Shown piece after piece: positions 8,995 to 17,553 of a DNA stretch of 64,000 bases. Source of the DNA: Paenibacillus sp. R14(2021) (GTDB lineage: Bacteria; Bacillota; Bacilli; Paenibacillales; Paenibacillaceae); NCBI RefSeq assembly GCF_019431355.1, contig NZ_CP080269.1:310001-374000 (forward strand), in the 5' to 3' direction. Position 1 is the stretch's first letter, and each line of letters begins with the position of its first letter. The notes below the pieces were generated by a model that searched no databases, had not been told where the DNA came from, and saw nothing but the letters and a program-made list of their open reading frames with translations. A program made the position numbers and the translations under genes.

Positions 8995-10392
8995 TCAGAT
9001 GATAAACATCGCCACGACGGTCGTAACACTCAGGCCGATTAAGACGGGCTTGAGGTTGCGGCGCGCCAGCTCGAACGGGCTGACGCCGCAAATGGCTGCG
9101 GCTGGTATAAGCGCCCACGGGATCAAGGTGCCGCCTCCGACCCAGATTGCGGCAACCTGACCCAGAGCGGTCAACGTCGCTGCGCCTGTGCCGATGGCGG
9201 ATGCGAAGAGCTGGGCAATGGAGCCCGCCAGCGAGATGCCGGAGAAGCCGGAGCCGTCCAAGCCTGTTATGGCACCGGTTACGGTCAAGGTTACGGCACC
9301 GATCGCTTGATTCAGCGGAACGTGATTGGCCAGCGCCACGCCGAGATCGTTAACGATGCCGTGGGAGCCTTCGGGAAGTACCTTGCCGAACAGCTCCGTG
9401 AAGGCAGAATCGCCGAGGTAGAAGAAGGCAGCGATCGGAATGACCGGACCGAACACCCTGAATCCGAACTGGAAGCCTTCAATCAGATAGGTGGTCGTCT
9501 GCTCTAAGCCTTGATTGCGATGCGCGAGCATGGTCACGAGCAGAAGAATGAAGACGGCCGTTCCGCCGACAAGCGCCGTAGCATCGCCGCCTTGCAGGTT
9601 CAAGACGAACATGGCGACAACGTCGACGACGAACAGCAGCGGAATGAGCACGGCAAGGACGCGCTTCCATAGGAAAGGCAGCTCGATGCGCGCTTCCTCC
9701 ATTGCGGTTACTGGGCTCGCTTCCGTGACCAGACCGTCGCGCCATTTGCCCTTTGCCATGTCTCGGCGCATCATCCAGAAGGCGGTTGCGGTCGTGACGA
9801 CGCCCATCACGATGACGAGCGGAACGCTCGCTTCCATGACGGCGGATACAGGCAATCCTGCCGCATCGGCTGTCAGCTTAGGCGCGCCTTGGATAATATA
9901 ATCGCCGGACAGCGCAATGCCGTGTCCGAACAGATTCATGGCCATGGCGGCGCCAAGTGCAGGCAAACCGACGCGTACAGCGACGGGAAGCAGCACTGCG
10001 CCGATCAGCGCGACGCCGGGCGACGGCCAGAAGAACCAGGACGTAACCATCATGATCAGGCCAATGCCCCAGAAAGCGAGTGTCGGCGTCCGCATGAAGC
10101 GCGTTAGGGGCGCGACCATCATTTCATTGATGCCTGTCTTGATGAGAACCCGGCTCATCGCCACGATGATGGAAATGATGAATATCGTACCGATCAGCTC
10201 TTTCGTCGCGTAGATAAAGCTGTTGAATATGCCGCTGACCGAACCGCTCAAGCTCTCCGTCGCCAGCCATCCAAGCGCGAAGATGCCGACCACGCAGACG
10301 AGCGTCGTATCTCTTCGCTTTATCAATACCCCTAGGATTAGGACGATAAAAGCAAGGTAAACCCAGTGCAGCGGAACGAGTTGAAATTCCAC
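8995..10392 (-). CDS. Polytopic membrane permease, uncharacterised secondary-transporter type
   Basis: About 465 aa, almost entirely hydrophobic, with roughly 11-13 membrane segments and a basic loop around RRDMAKGKWRDG. The overall pattern (internal duplication, a reentrant-like TSWFFWPSPGVALIG segment in the first half and TGLDGSGFSGISLAGS in the second) resembles the ion-transporter superfamily that includes DcuC, CitMHS and GntP carriers, but I cannot name the family. GTG 10392 is chosen because AGGGAGGG lies 6-7 nt upstream; the frame is open to an ATG at 10422 with no ribosome site. Substrate unknown. Confidence 0.75.
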   Translation of the reverse strand: MEFQLVPLHWVYLAFIVLILGVLIKRRDTTLVCVVGIFALGWLATESLSGSVSGIFNSFIYATKELIGTIFIISIIVAMSRVLIKTGINEMMVAPLTRFMRTPTLAFWGIGLIMMVTSWFFWPSPGVALIGAVLLPVAVRVGLPALGAAMAMNLFGHGIALSGDYIIQGAPKLTADAAGLPVSAVMEASVPLVIVMGVVTTATAFWMMRRDMAKGKWRDGLVTEASPVTAMEEARIELPFLWKRVLAVLIPLLFVVDVVAMFVLNLQGGDATALVGGTAVFILLLVTMLAHRNQGLEQTTTYLIEGFQFGFRVFGPVIPIAAFFYLGDSAFTELFGKVLPEGSHGIVNDLGVALANHVPLNQAIGAVTLTVTGAITGLDGSGFSGISLAGSIAQLFASAIGTGAATLTALGQVAAIWVGGGTLIPWALIPAAAICGVSPFELARRNLKPVLIGLSVTTVVAMFII

Positions 10393-10581
10393 TTGAAACC
10401 CTCCCTTTGGCATAGAATACATCTATGGTTATGCATCATATGCGGGCCGGAGAGTAGGCGTTCGCCGCGTATCCGCGCAAGTGCGGGGTAAAATTGCAGG
10501 TAGCCGATCGCGGGCTGGATTCATATATATACAAGGGGGCAGCTCGTCTCACCATGATGTCAGCAGAGGAGGTGGAGGGAG

Positions 10582-11349
10582 ATGAACAGACAGGCCTTTT
10601 TCGAGATGCTGATTCCGATCGTCAAGCAGCTTCAAGCTGAAGGTTCGCCGCTCTTTCCTTCCGTGCGGCTCGCGCAAAGCTGGCTGGAAACCGGAGGGAA
10701 CATTCCGTATTGGAACAACCTGGGGGGATATAAGCCGGGAAGCGGCGTGCCGAACGGGTACTGGAAAGGCACGGTCGTGAACAAAAGGACGTGGGAAGTC
10801 ATCGACGGTAAGCGTATTACAGTCGTGACGGCCTTTCGTGCGTACGACAGCATCTACGATTTTTACAAGGACCAGGACCTGTTGTTTGCAGGCAAACGCT
10901 ATGCAGCGGTAAGATCGGCGGGAACGCCGGTGGAGCAGGCGCGCATGCTTCAAGCCAGCGGCTATGCGACAGATCCGGATTATGCCGATAAAATCATTCA
11001 GATTTTAAATGCAAGCGGATTGATGCGTTATGACTTACGTGCGGAGGAGGAGGAGCCAATGACGGCAGACGAGAAAAAAGCTTTTGACGAATTAAAAGCG
11101 GCGGTAAGCAGCTTGGCAGCGGACAATGAAGCACTGAGAAGCGACCTGGATAGCCAATTGATTACGATCCAAGCGCTGCAGGTGCAAGCGATTCAACTGG
11201 AGGCGCTCCATAAGCTGGACGTGATTCCGGCTTGGGCGAAGGAAGCGATGGACTCCGCGGTGAGCAAGCATCTGCTCGACTCGCCGAAGAACGGCAGCTA
11301 TGATTTTTACCGAATGATGACCGTGCTGCATCGGGCCAAATTGCTGTAA
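10582..11349 (+). CDS. Glucosaminidase-domain protein (GH73-like, endolysin-like) with C-terminal coiled coil
   Basis: 255 aa. Residues 1-150 match the N-acetylglucosaminidase fold: SVRLAQSWLETGG carries the likely catalytic Glu, followed by NNLGGYKPG, TAFRAYDSIYDFYKDQDLLF and the closing GYATDPDYADKIIQIL. Residues 160-215 are a probable coiled coil. The last 40 residues (IPAWAKEAMDSAVSKHLLDS) resemble an S-layer-homology or phage-type binding segment. There is no signal peptide, so export would need a holin or another route, which hints at prophage origin. ATG 10582 has a strong AGGAGGTGGAGGG site upstream. Confidence 0.8.
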   Translation: MNRQAFFEMLIPIVKQLQAEGSPLFPSVRLAQSWLETGGNIPYWNNLGGYKPGSGVPNGYWKGTVVNKRTWEVIDGKRITVVTAFRAYDSIYDFYKDQDLLFAGKRYAAVRSAGTPVEQARMLQASGYATDPDYADKIIQILNASGLMRYDLRAEEEEPMTADEKKAFDELKAAVSSLAADNEALRSDLDSQLITIQALQVQAIQLEALHKLDVIPAWAKEAMDSAVSKHLLDSPKNGSYDFYRMMTVLHRAKLL

Positions 11350-11501
11350 ACGGCCGCTCTTGTCCATCCTTGCGGGTGGCATGCGACAGATTTTGGGGTT
11401 AACTGTTATTGTCCTGCCCGGAGATGAGGTGTACACTATGAATATCTTTTTCGACAAATTTCGTAATATATCGATTTCTACGGGGCAGGAGATTGGGAGT
11501 T

Positions 11502-12497
11502 TTGAAAAAAATAGGACTTGTTATGAGAAAGATTCAATTTGCTGAGGCGCAAGGTCCCCGCGTATTCGCAGAGCGTCTGCAGACGATCGGCCGCGAGCTG
11601 GGCGTGGAAGTTGTCTTCATTTCGCCGGACCGTTACGTCAGCGATTACGATCAGGAGAAGGGCTTCGAGTATGAGAAAGGCGATCTGTGCAATTACGACG
11701 TCGTCATCGAGAAGCTGCAGCAAGAGAAGATTGAGCATGTCATTTATACGGTTTCCGGGTTTTCGTTCCTGAAGCTGTTTTTCGAGAAGAGCGTGCTGTT
11801 TCCTCATTCCTACCCGAATCCAAGCCTGACAGGACATGAGATGATGCGCCCATTCTACGATATTGTCGATAAAGCCATCGTGCATACGGACTACTTAAAG
11901 CAGAGCTTCCGTGATGATTTCAACGTGACGGATGTAGATGTTATTCCGATTGGATTCGAGGAGCGTCTTGCCTTGGAGCATTACGATCCTTCTCAGGTCG
12001 TGGGGAACCGTGTGCTCTGGATCGGCCGGGATGAGCCGAATCGGAGACCGGATTTGCCGCTCGCCTATGCGCGCAGCAATCCCGATGTCGAAGTCGTCAT
12101 GGTCTTCGGAGGAATGCGGTACAAGGAGAGCATGAAGAAATACGAGATTCCTTCTAACGTGAAGATGCATTTTGCACTCAGCCGGCCCGAGATCTTCGAG
12201 CTGATGAACTCGGCGAAGGTGTATTGGAGCAGCTCCGTCTTCGATACGTTCGCGATGCCGCTGTCCGAGGCGATGGCAATGGGTAAGATTGTCGTAAAGC
12301 CGGAGCATCCCTGCTATGGGCATATTTCCTCCAGCCACACATTTGCAGGGAACGAGAAGAACTGGCCCGAGATCGTTAATATGGCGCTGGCCTCCTCTAC
12401 GGTCACTTCGGACGATAACAGGGAGCATGCGTTCCATATGTTCTCGAACACGGTAATGAAGCAGGGGTATGAACGGTTTTTTGAGAATTGGCTTTAA
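11502..12497 (+). CDS. Glycosyltransferase family 1/4-like protein
   Basis: About 331 aa with a GT-B layout. The C-terminal half has RVLWIGRDEPNRRPDL, then the donor-sugar region YWSSSVFDTFAMPLSEAMAM, which includes the E-x7-E-like element of GT4 enzymes. No signal peptide or membrane segment. Start choice is uncertain: TTG 11502 (AGGAG at 11487-11491) and ATG 11523 are both possible. It probably modifies a cell-surface glycan or lipid, but the acceptor cannot be told. The gene ends before a clear terminator. Confidence 0.78.
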   Translation: MKKIGLVMRKIQFAEAQGPRVFAERLQTIGRELGVEVVFISPDRYVSDYDQEKGFEYEKGDLCNYDVVIEKLQQEKIEHVIYTVSGFSFLKLFFEKSVLFPHSYPNPSLTGHEMMRPFYDIVDKAIVHTDYLKQSFRDDFNVTDVDVIPIGFEERLALEHYDPSQVVGNRVLWIGRDEPNRRPDLPLAYARSNPDVEVVMVFGGMRYKESMKKYEIPSNVKMHFALSRPEIFELMNSAKVYWSSSVFDTFAMPLSEAMAMGKIVVKPEHPCYGHISSSHTFAGNEKNWPEIVNMALASSTVTSDDNREHAFHMFSNTVMKQGYERFFENWL

Positions 12498-12523
12498 GTG
12501 CATCATCGATAGGATTACGTATG

Positions 12524-12555
12524 AAAGCCGGGCGCTTGATGGTCACGGCTTTTTT
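12524..12555 (+). terminator. Terminator after the glycosyltransferase
   Basis: AAAGCCG (12524-12530) pairs with CGGCTTT (12546-12552), followed by a run of T. Confidence 0.7.
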
Positions 12556-12635
12556 GCTGCTGGCATAAATTGATATTGATACGAACAAGTGTTCCATATT
12601 ATACTCAAACTAACCGAACAGAGGAGTGGATTGCC

Positions 12636-12833
12636 ATGACGGATAAGGATATCGGGCAGACGGTGAGTATCATTTACATGGATAATAAGGGGCGGTTCTC
12701 GCAGCGACGGATTCGCATTGATGCCGTGCAGGAAGGTATCGTGAAGGCGTTCGACCTGGAGAAGCGGGCCCCTCGCGTCTTTAAAGCTGATCATATTCTT
12801 GCAGTGGAGCGCTTGAAGCGGCATGCGGGTTAA
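12636..12833 (+). CDS. Small WYL-like barrel protein
   Basis: 65 aa. The pattern RIRIDAVQEGIVKAFDLEKR followed by APRVFKADHILAVE resembles the beta-strand core of a WYL ligand-binding domain, here without a helix-turn-helix. I choose ATG 12636 because GAGGAG lies at 12621-12626; the frame is open further upstream without a ribosome site. Function unknown; WYL modules in larger proteins sense nucleotides or nucleic acid. Confidence 0.65.
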   Translation: MTDKDIGQTVSIIYMDNKGRFSQRRIRIDAVQEGIVKAFDLEKRAPRVFKADHILAVERLKRHAG

Positions 12834-12840
12834 TTCCTTG

Positions 12841-13269
12841 TTAGCGGCGGATTTTGAACTTGCCGTAATCGATGACGATGATTCGTTTCTTCCTAGTGAC
12901 GGCTAAATTTCTTCGATTCATTTTCCCTTTCTTAGACATCGGGTCAAATGCTTTAATTTTGTGTTTTCTAAACTTTTTAATTAACCGTTTCAAGTTTCGC
13001 TCATTGCTCTTCGTTTTTCGGAACTTGGACTTGTACTTCTTCATGACCAGCCATCGGTACTTCGAATCATACTTCTAGATCTCGCCTAGATACTTTCTGA
13101 GCTTGCGGGCGTATTTATAAATCTTCACTTCGGTTTTATTGCTCTTGACACCGCTCTTGGAAAGAGCCAGCTTCAGAACCGAATTATGTGAGAGGTCATA
13201 TACAGCTCGGTTATTGCCGCTTGCGATCTCCCTCTTCTTGCGCGCCGAAATAATCAGCTTCTCGTTCAT
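12841..13269 (-). pseudogene. Kinase-like fold protein interrupted by an in-frame amber codon
   Basis: Two minus-strand open frames, 13269-13075 and 13044-12841, lie in the same phase. Reading through the single TAG at 13077-13075 gives one protein of about 142 residues: MNEKLIISARKKREIASGNN at the start, then RAVYDLSHNSVLKLALSKSG (a nucleotide-loop-like and VLKLA lysine region), YDSKYRWLVMKKY (hinge-like), and RIIVIDYGKFK (DFG-like) at the end. This is the order of motifs in small phage and plasmid protein-kinase-fold proteins of Bacillus. It is very lysine-rich and AT-rich compared with its neighbours, which suggests transfer. It is probably a recent nonsense pseudogene. Confidence 0.7.
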
Positions 13270-13456
13270 CTCCTGCGCCTCCTCGCAGACATTATATTCA
13301 GGAACTAAAGTTAATGTTTTCTTAATGGATGACGGAACATAGCCATGATCGTTTATCTGGTTTTATCGAAGAGAAATTTGAGTGGCTCATACATTTCTTC
13401 TATTGGATGCCATAGGGTTCACTTGCTGAATCCACAGGCTAATAGACTTCATGGTT

Positions 13457-13541
13457 ATATGCCCCTTTCTGACAAAAGCCCATGCATTATAGACGAACTG
13501 ACATATACTGCGGTGTACCTAAACTTAAGGGAGATGAACAC
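13457..13541 (+). promoter_or_regulatory. Conserved leader/promoter of YjcZ copy 1
   Basis: These 85 nt match 30980-30896 on the minus strand with about 9 mismatches and no gap, directly up to the YjcZ start. They include CATATACTG in both copies, which resembles a mother-cell sigma (sigma-E or sigma-K) -10 element. The assignment is tentative. The stretch 13270-13456 shows no gene. Confidence 0.5.
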
Positions 13542-13688
13542 ATGGGTTACGGAATGGGTAATGTAGGCGGTGCAGGTCAAGGTTGCGGCCCTGGTTACGG
13601 TGGCGGGTACGGTGCTGGATTTGGCGCAGGGGGTATTCTCGTATTGTTCATTTTATTGGTAATCATTACGCGTTCCGTCCTGTTCTAG
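13542..13688 (+). CDS. YjcZ-family sporulation protein, copy 1
   Basis: 48 aa. A Gly/Tyr-rich N-terminus (MGYGMGNVGGAGQG, YGAGFGAGG) is followed by one hydrophobic segment ILVLFILLVIITR. This is the layout of the YjcZ family, small proteins found in the spore coat or membrane of Bacillales. ATG 13542 has AAGGGAG upstream. A near copy lies at 30749-30895. A terminator follows. Confidence 0.85.
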   Translation: MGYGMGNVGGAGQGCGPGYGGGYGAGFGAGGILVLFILLVIITRSVLF

Positions 13689-13753
13689 AATAATCGGAGA
13701 ACTGTTATCCCTCTAGGCGCTGCCCTCCTGGTTCCAATAGTGTGATTTAAGAA

Positions 13754-13786
13754 GGCCTGCTCTGGACTGGACAGCAGGTCTTTTTT
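13754..13786 (+). terminator. Terminator after YjcZ copy 1
   Basis: GCCTGCT pairs with AGCAGGT around a 9-nt loop, followed by TCTTTTTT. Confidence 0.75.
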
Positions 13787-13806
13787 ACATGCGAATAGAT
13801 GAACGT

Positions 13807-13925
13807 GAAGCCTCCAAGCCGTAATATTGCCATTCGAGTTAAGAAAATTTTCCCGCTTGCATTTAAGGGCATGCGAGACTAAAATCGGTTTAACAAGATG
13901 ATCCGCCGCGCACAATAAGGCTGAA
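13807..13925 (+). repeat. Direct repeat, MarR-locus leader, copy 1
   Basis: The segment starting GAAGCCTCCAAGCCGT is repeated at 18660 with about 85 percent identity through the AAAATTTTCCC and TTGCATTTA blocks to the CGCGCACAA just before the MarR ribosome site. The two copies flank the ger operon. Confidence 0.75.
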
Positions 13926-13945
13926 GTTATGGAGGTGAAGAAACC

Positions 13946-14422
13946 ATGGCCCAAGACATCAATATTCCGGCGATATGCAACTCTACGAAATTGAGACGGG
14001 CTCAACGTCATATTTCGCGCCTCTATGATACTTGCCTTGCAGAGACGGGGGCGGGGCTGAAGGGAACTCAATTCTCCATCTTGGGTTATCTCAAACAAGA
14101 GGGACCGAGGACGATGGTGGAACTCGCAGAGCTGATGACCATGGATCGTGCCACGATCGGACATAATCTCCGGCCGCTCGAGCGTGATGGATTGGTACGT
14201 ATTCAAGTGAGCGATTCCGATCGGCGCGCCCGTATCGTATCCATTACCGATGAAGGTCTTAGACGGGTCGAAATCGGAAGGCCTGGATGGGACCGAGCTC
14301 AAGCTGAATTCGAAAGGCAGTTCGGCGCTGAACAAGCAAAGTCAATGAGGGATATGATGGACGATGTCGTTAGCCTTTCCTTTACCGACTCACGAACCGG
14401 CTGGTCTGCCGAAGAACGATGA
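13946..14422 (+). CDS. MarR-family transcriptional regulator
   Basis: 158 aa. The winged helix is in the middle: QFSILGYLKQEGPRTMVELA, then ELMTMDRATIGHNLRPLERD for the recognition helix and GLVRIQVSDSDRRARIV for the wing. N- and C-terminal helices would form the dimer interface. ATG 13946 has GGAGGTGA at 13931-13938. A decayed partial copy of this gene lies at 18760-18880, directly before an alpha/beta hydrolase, so the regulator may once have controlled that hydrolase. The ligand is unknown. Confidence 0.88.
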   Translation: MAQDINIPAICNSTKLRRAQRHISRLYDTCLAETGAGLKGTQFSILGYLKQEGPRTMVELAELMTMDRATIGHNLRPLERDGLVRIQVSDSDRRARIVSITDEGLRRVEIGRPGWDRAQAEFERQFGAEQAKSMRDMMDDVVSLSFTDSRTGWSAEER

Positions 14423-14758
14423 TGAGTCGTCGTCATCGTCGATCTTCTTCAGGCATAAGGCGTATTGCGTGAATGCAAGAGCAAGCACACCAACTTGCCT
14501 GGTACGGTTCCTTCTGATATTGCTGACGCACTTAAGGCAGGAAACCCGCCGCCCCCAAGACTCCGCGCTCGACAAAGGCGGCCGCTTCACCGCGTGGGAG
14601 CAGCCTGAACTTTTCACGAGAAAACTCCGCATACGCTAATTCCCATAAACAACGTGATATCATTCTCATCGAAAACACGCAAAAGATTAGTCATTTCCAA
14701 ATGGCATAATCTTGCCAATAACACCGAACGGAAGGCTTGTTCGGCGTGATGTATTTGT
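14423..14758 (+). other. Gene-free stretch between MarR and gerKA
   Basis: It holds an imperfect hairpin right at the marR stop (CGATGATGA with TCGTCATCG, about 14419-14440) and no credible gene. I could not find a convincing sigma-G promoter. The closest match is CATAATC near 14700, with no matching -35. Confidence 0.4.
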
Positions 14759-16315
14759 ATGGATATGGCGAATTTTGTCTATACTTTGGCTTATGGTAGT
14801 CTGGCCTCAGGAGCATTTCCCGGAAGAAGCAGACGACTACAGAGTGTTCATCTTGTTCCCATGGGGGCCGATTTCATGCAGGACTGTTACCAGGACGTCG
14901 TTCTTGCCTTGGGAAATCCAACCGATCTCGTTGTGTATCAGCTGCCGCCCCAATATGGAGAATCCGCGGTTTGCCTCTTTATTGAAACGCTTGTGGACAG
15001 AGACAAGATTGAACGTCTTATTCTTCGTTCGCTTCTTGCAGCGAACCGCACTGGCGAACAGTCTCAGCCGAAGCTCGATTTGGCAGGAATCAAGAATTTG
15101 ATCCCGATCCCCGACATTACTGAAGCTAAAGACACTGACGCATGCATTAACGGACTGCTGAACGGACAATGCCTGCTCACGTTTGGGGAAGCGTCAAATG
15201 CCTGTTTCCTGCTGGACGTTCTGAAGGTCAATCACCGAAGCATCTCCGAACCGAAAACCGAAGCAACCATCCGTGGACCGCGGGAAGGGTTTACGGAAGC
15301 GTTGATGATTAATATTTCACTGGTGCGAAAGCGTATAAAAAATCCAGCGCTGCGTCTGGAATCCTATCAAATCGGTGAGAGTACCTCAACCCAAGTCGTC
15401 CTGCTCTATCTCGAGAATCTCGCGTCGAACGACATTGTCGGCGAATTTCGAACACGCATTCAATCCATACATACCGACAGCATCCTGGAAAGCGCCTATC
15501 TAGAGGAATGGATGCAAGGCGGCGACGCCAGCCCGTTTCCTACGATGCTGAATACCGAGAGGCCGGATATCGTGGCGGCCAACATACTCGAGGGACGCAT
15601 TGCCGTTTTTACGGACGGTACACCGATGGTGCTCATCGGGCCGGTTACCTTTTTTCAATTTTTCAGCTCGCCCGAGGATTATTATCAAAAAGCAGGCATC
15701 GCCACCTTAATCCGTTTCGTGCGATTTGTCTCGTTTCTACTCGCGTGCTTTACGCCGGCGCTGTATATTGCGGTGATTACGTTTCACCAAGCTTTGCTTC
15801 CGACATCCTTGCTCATTAGCTTGTCCGCGCAACGAGAAGGCGTACCGTTTCCCGGCTTTGTGGAGGCGCTGCTCATGCAGCTTGTATTCGAAATTCTGCG
15901 CGAAGCGGGGCTGAGGATGCCGAGGATTGCGGGGCAGGCCATCTCGATCGTCGGCGCCTTGGTCATCGGACAAGCCGCAGTCGAAGCCGGGCTTGTGTCC
16001 GCAGCGATGGTAATCGTCGTCTCGCTAACGGCCATCGCGAATTTCGTGACGCCGATTTATACGTTCGGCATTGCGCAGCGATTGATTCAGTTCGGGTTCA
16101 TGCTTCTTGCCGGATTCATGGGCTTGTTCGGCATCTTATGCGGCGTCCTATTCGTGCTGCTTTATCTTGCTTCGCTGCATTCCTTCTCCGTCCCGTATTT
16201 GTCTCCTTTCGCGCCGACGACGGTCTCCGACTGGAAAGATACGCTGATTCGTGCCCCTCTGCAGCGGATGCGCACGTTCCCGGCTGCGATGCAAACCAAA
16301 CGGAAAAACAGGTGA
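14759..16315 (+). CDS. gerKA: Spore germination protein, GerA/GerKA family (A subunit)
   Basis: 518 aa. A soluble N-terminal half with DCYQDVVLALGNPTDLVV and the typical GPREGFTEALMINISLVRKR motif is followed by about five membrane segments from residue 300 on (SFLLACFTPALYIAVITF, GALVIGQAAVEAGLVSAAMV, FGFMLLAGFMGLFGILCG). GerA-type proteins form the germinant receptor in the spore inner membrane with B and C subunits. The start is doubtful: the first 34 residues do not look like the usual N-terminus, there is no good ribosome site, and ATG 14861 is an alternative. The N-terminus may be damaged. The gene is followed 6 nt later by gerKC. Confidence 0.85.
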   Translation: MDMANFVYTLAYGSLASGAFPGRSRRLQSVHLVPMGADFMQDCYQDVVLALGNPTDLVVYQLPPQYGESAVCLFIETLVDRDKIERLILRSLLAANRTGEQSQPKLDLAGIKNLIPIPDITEAKDTDACINGLLNGQCLLTFGEASNACFLLDVLKVNHRSISEPKTEATIRGPREGFTEALMINISLVRKRIKNPALRLESYQIGESTSTQVVLLYLENLASNDIVGEFRTRIQSIHTDSILESAYLEEWMQGGDASPFPTMLNTERPDIVAANILEGRIAVFTDGTPMVLIGPVTFFQFFSSPEDYYQKAGIATLIRFVRFVSFLLACFTPALYIAVITFHQALLPTSLLISLSAQREGVPFPGFVEALLMQLVFEILREAGLRMPRIAGQAISIVGALVIGQAAVEAGLVSAAMVIVVSLTAIANFVTPIYTFGIAQRLIQFGFMLLAGFMGLFGILCGVLFVLLYLASLHSFSVPYLSPFAPTTVSDWKDTLIRAPLQRMRTFPAAMQTKRKNR

Positions 16316-16321
16316 TCTTCG

Positions 16322-17551
16322 ATGCGCAGGAGGTTCGGGCGAATTCGCGTTCGCACGGGAACGGCAATTGCCGTATGTTTAGGGATTCTGATCGGGCTTA
16401 GCGGCTGCTGGGATCAGAAGGAAATGAACCAGCTGGCTATTATCAACATGCTCGGCATCGACAAGCATCCGGATGACCCGACGCTCGAGTATTATTACCA
16501 GACCATTAATCCTTCCGGATTCGGGTCGAAGCAGGGCGGGGGAACGATTTCGCCCGTCTATACCTATAAAGTCGTAGGAAAGGTCCCTCACGCGAGTTCA
16601 ACCTACGAGGTATCGGACATTCTTCCAAGGCAAGTGTTTCCCGAACATTTGCAGGCGATCGTCCTTTCGGAAACCTTCGCCCGCAATCCAAAGAGAATGA
16701 CGGTATTGCTGAATTCGTACGAGCTGCAGATGAATCGCCGGGCAAACGTCGACTTGGTCATCACGAATTCGCCGATGAGCTCCGTAATGAATACCTACGT
16801 TCCTTTTGAGAAAATTCCGGGAAAATCGCTAACGCAAATCATTGACATTCAAGCGAAGGGCTCTGCACGGGCGGTCCAACGCTCCAGGTTCAAAGACTTG
16901 ATCGAACATACCGCAAGCACGAAGGCAACCGTCATTAATGCCATCCGCGTGTATGATCCGAAAACAGATCGTACGACGAAGAATTTGGAGAAGATCGACG
17001 CCTACCGGCAGAGCTTTGTTTTGGACGGGGGAGCTGTTTTCGTCAAGGATCGAATGGTCGGGAAGATGTCCATCAACGACATCAAGTGGTACGCCTTCCT
17101 GACGGGAAACGCGGATGCCTTTCTCCAACCGCTTGCGCCGGAGGGTTATTCGATCGAAGTAGAAGCCGGCCATGTCAAGGTGAAGAAGTCTTTCAAGCTT
17201 GCGAACGGAGCTCCGGCGCTTGACTTCCATATTACCGCTGAATTAAGAATGCGCAGCAACAATCTGCCCAGGCAGATGGGTAAGGATACGCTTCATCTGA
17301 TCGAAAAGGCGTTCAATGAAACAGCGGAGAAAGAAGCCGTAGCTTTCATCAACATGGCTGCTGCGAAGCGCTGGGACGTATTGGGCCTTCAAGATCAAAT
17401 CGCTTATAAGAGAGCTGCGGCGTGGAAGAAGGCTTTGGCGAAGGATCCGGCCTTATGGACGAAGACCCGATACGAGGTTAAGGTGCAGTCGAACCTGGTT
17501 ACAGGAGGAATGCTGACGAAACCGTATTTATTGCATTACAAGGAGGAGTAG
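16322..17551 (+). CDS. gerKC: Spore germination lipoprotein, Ger(x)C family (C subunit)
   Basis: 409 aa. The N-terminal signal ends in a lipobox, GLSGC, around residue 36, so the mature protein is lipid-anchored on the outer face of the inner spore membrane. The mature protein begins CWDQKEMNQLAIINMLGID, the hallmark of the Ger(x)C family. The middle has LPRQVFPEHLQAIVLSE. Full family length, no obvious damage. The gene starts 6 nt after gerKA and is followed at once by the gerKB frame. Confidence 0.92.
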   Translation: MRRRFGRIRVRTGTAIAVCLGILIGLSGCWDQKEMNQLAIINMLGIDKHPDDPTLEYYYQTINPSGFGSKQGGGTISPVYTYKVVGKVPHASSTYEVSDILPRQVFPEHLQAIVLSETFARNPKRMTVLLNSYELQMNRRANVDLVITNSPMSSVMNTYVPFEKIPGKSLTQIIDIQAKGSARAVQRSRFKDLIEHTASTKATVINAIRVYDPKTDRTTKNLEKIDAYRQSFVLDGGAVFVKDRMVGKMSINDIKWYAFLTGNADAFLQPLAPEGYSIEVEAGHVKVKKSFKLANGAPALDFHITAELRMRSNNLPRQMGKDTLHLIEKAFNETAEKEAVAFINMAAAKRWDVLGLQDQIAYKRAAAWKKALAKDPALWTKTRYEVKVQSNLVTGGMLTKPYLLHYKEE

Positions 17552-17553
17552 GC

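Noticed and set aside
11360..11545. A 61-codon frame ahead of the glycosyltransferase
   Set aside because: No ribosome site, overlaps the glycosyltransferase start, and the composition is not protein-like.
14712..15101. A 129-codon plus-strand frame at the start of gerKA
   Set aside because: Overlaps GerA-family sequence in another frame and has no family features.
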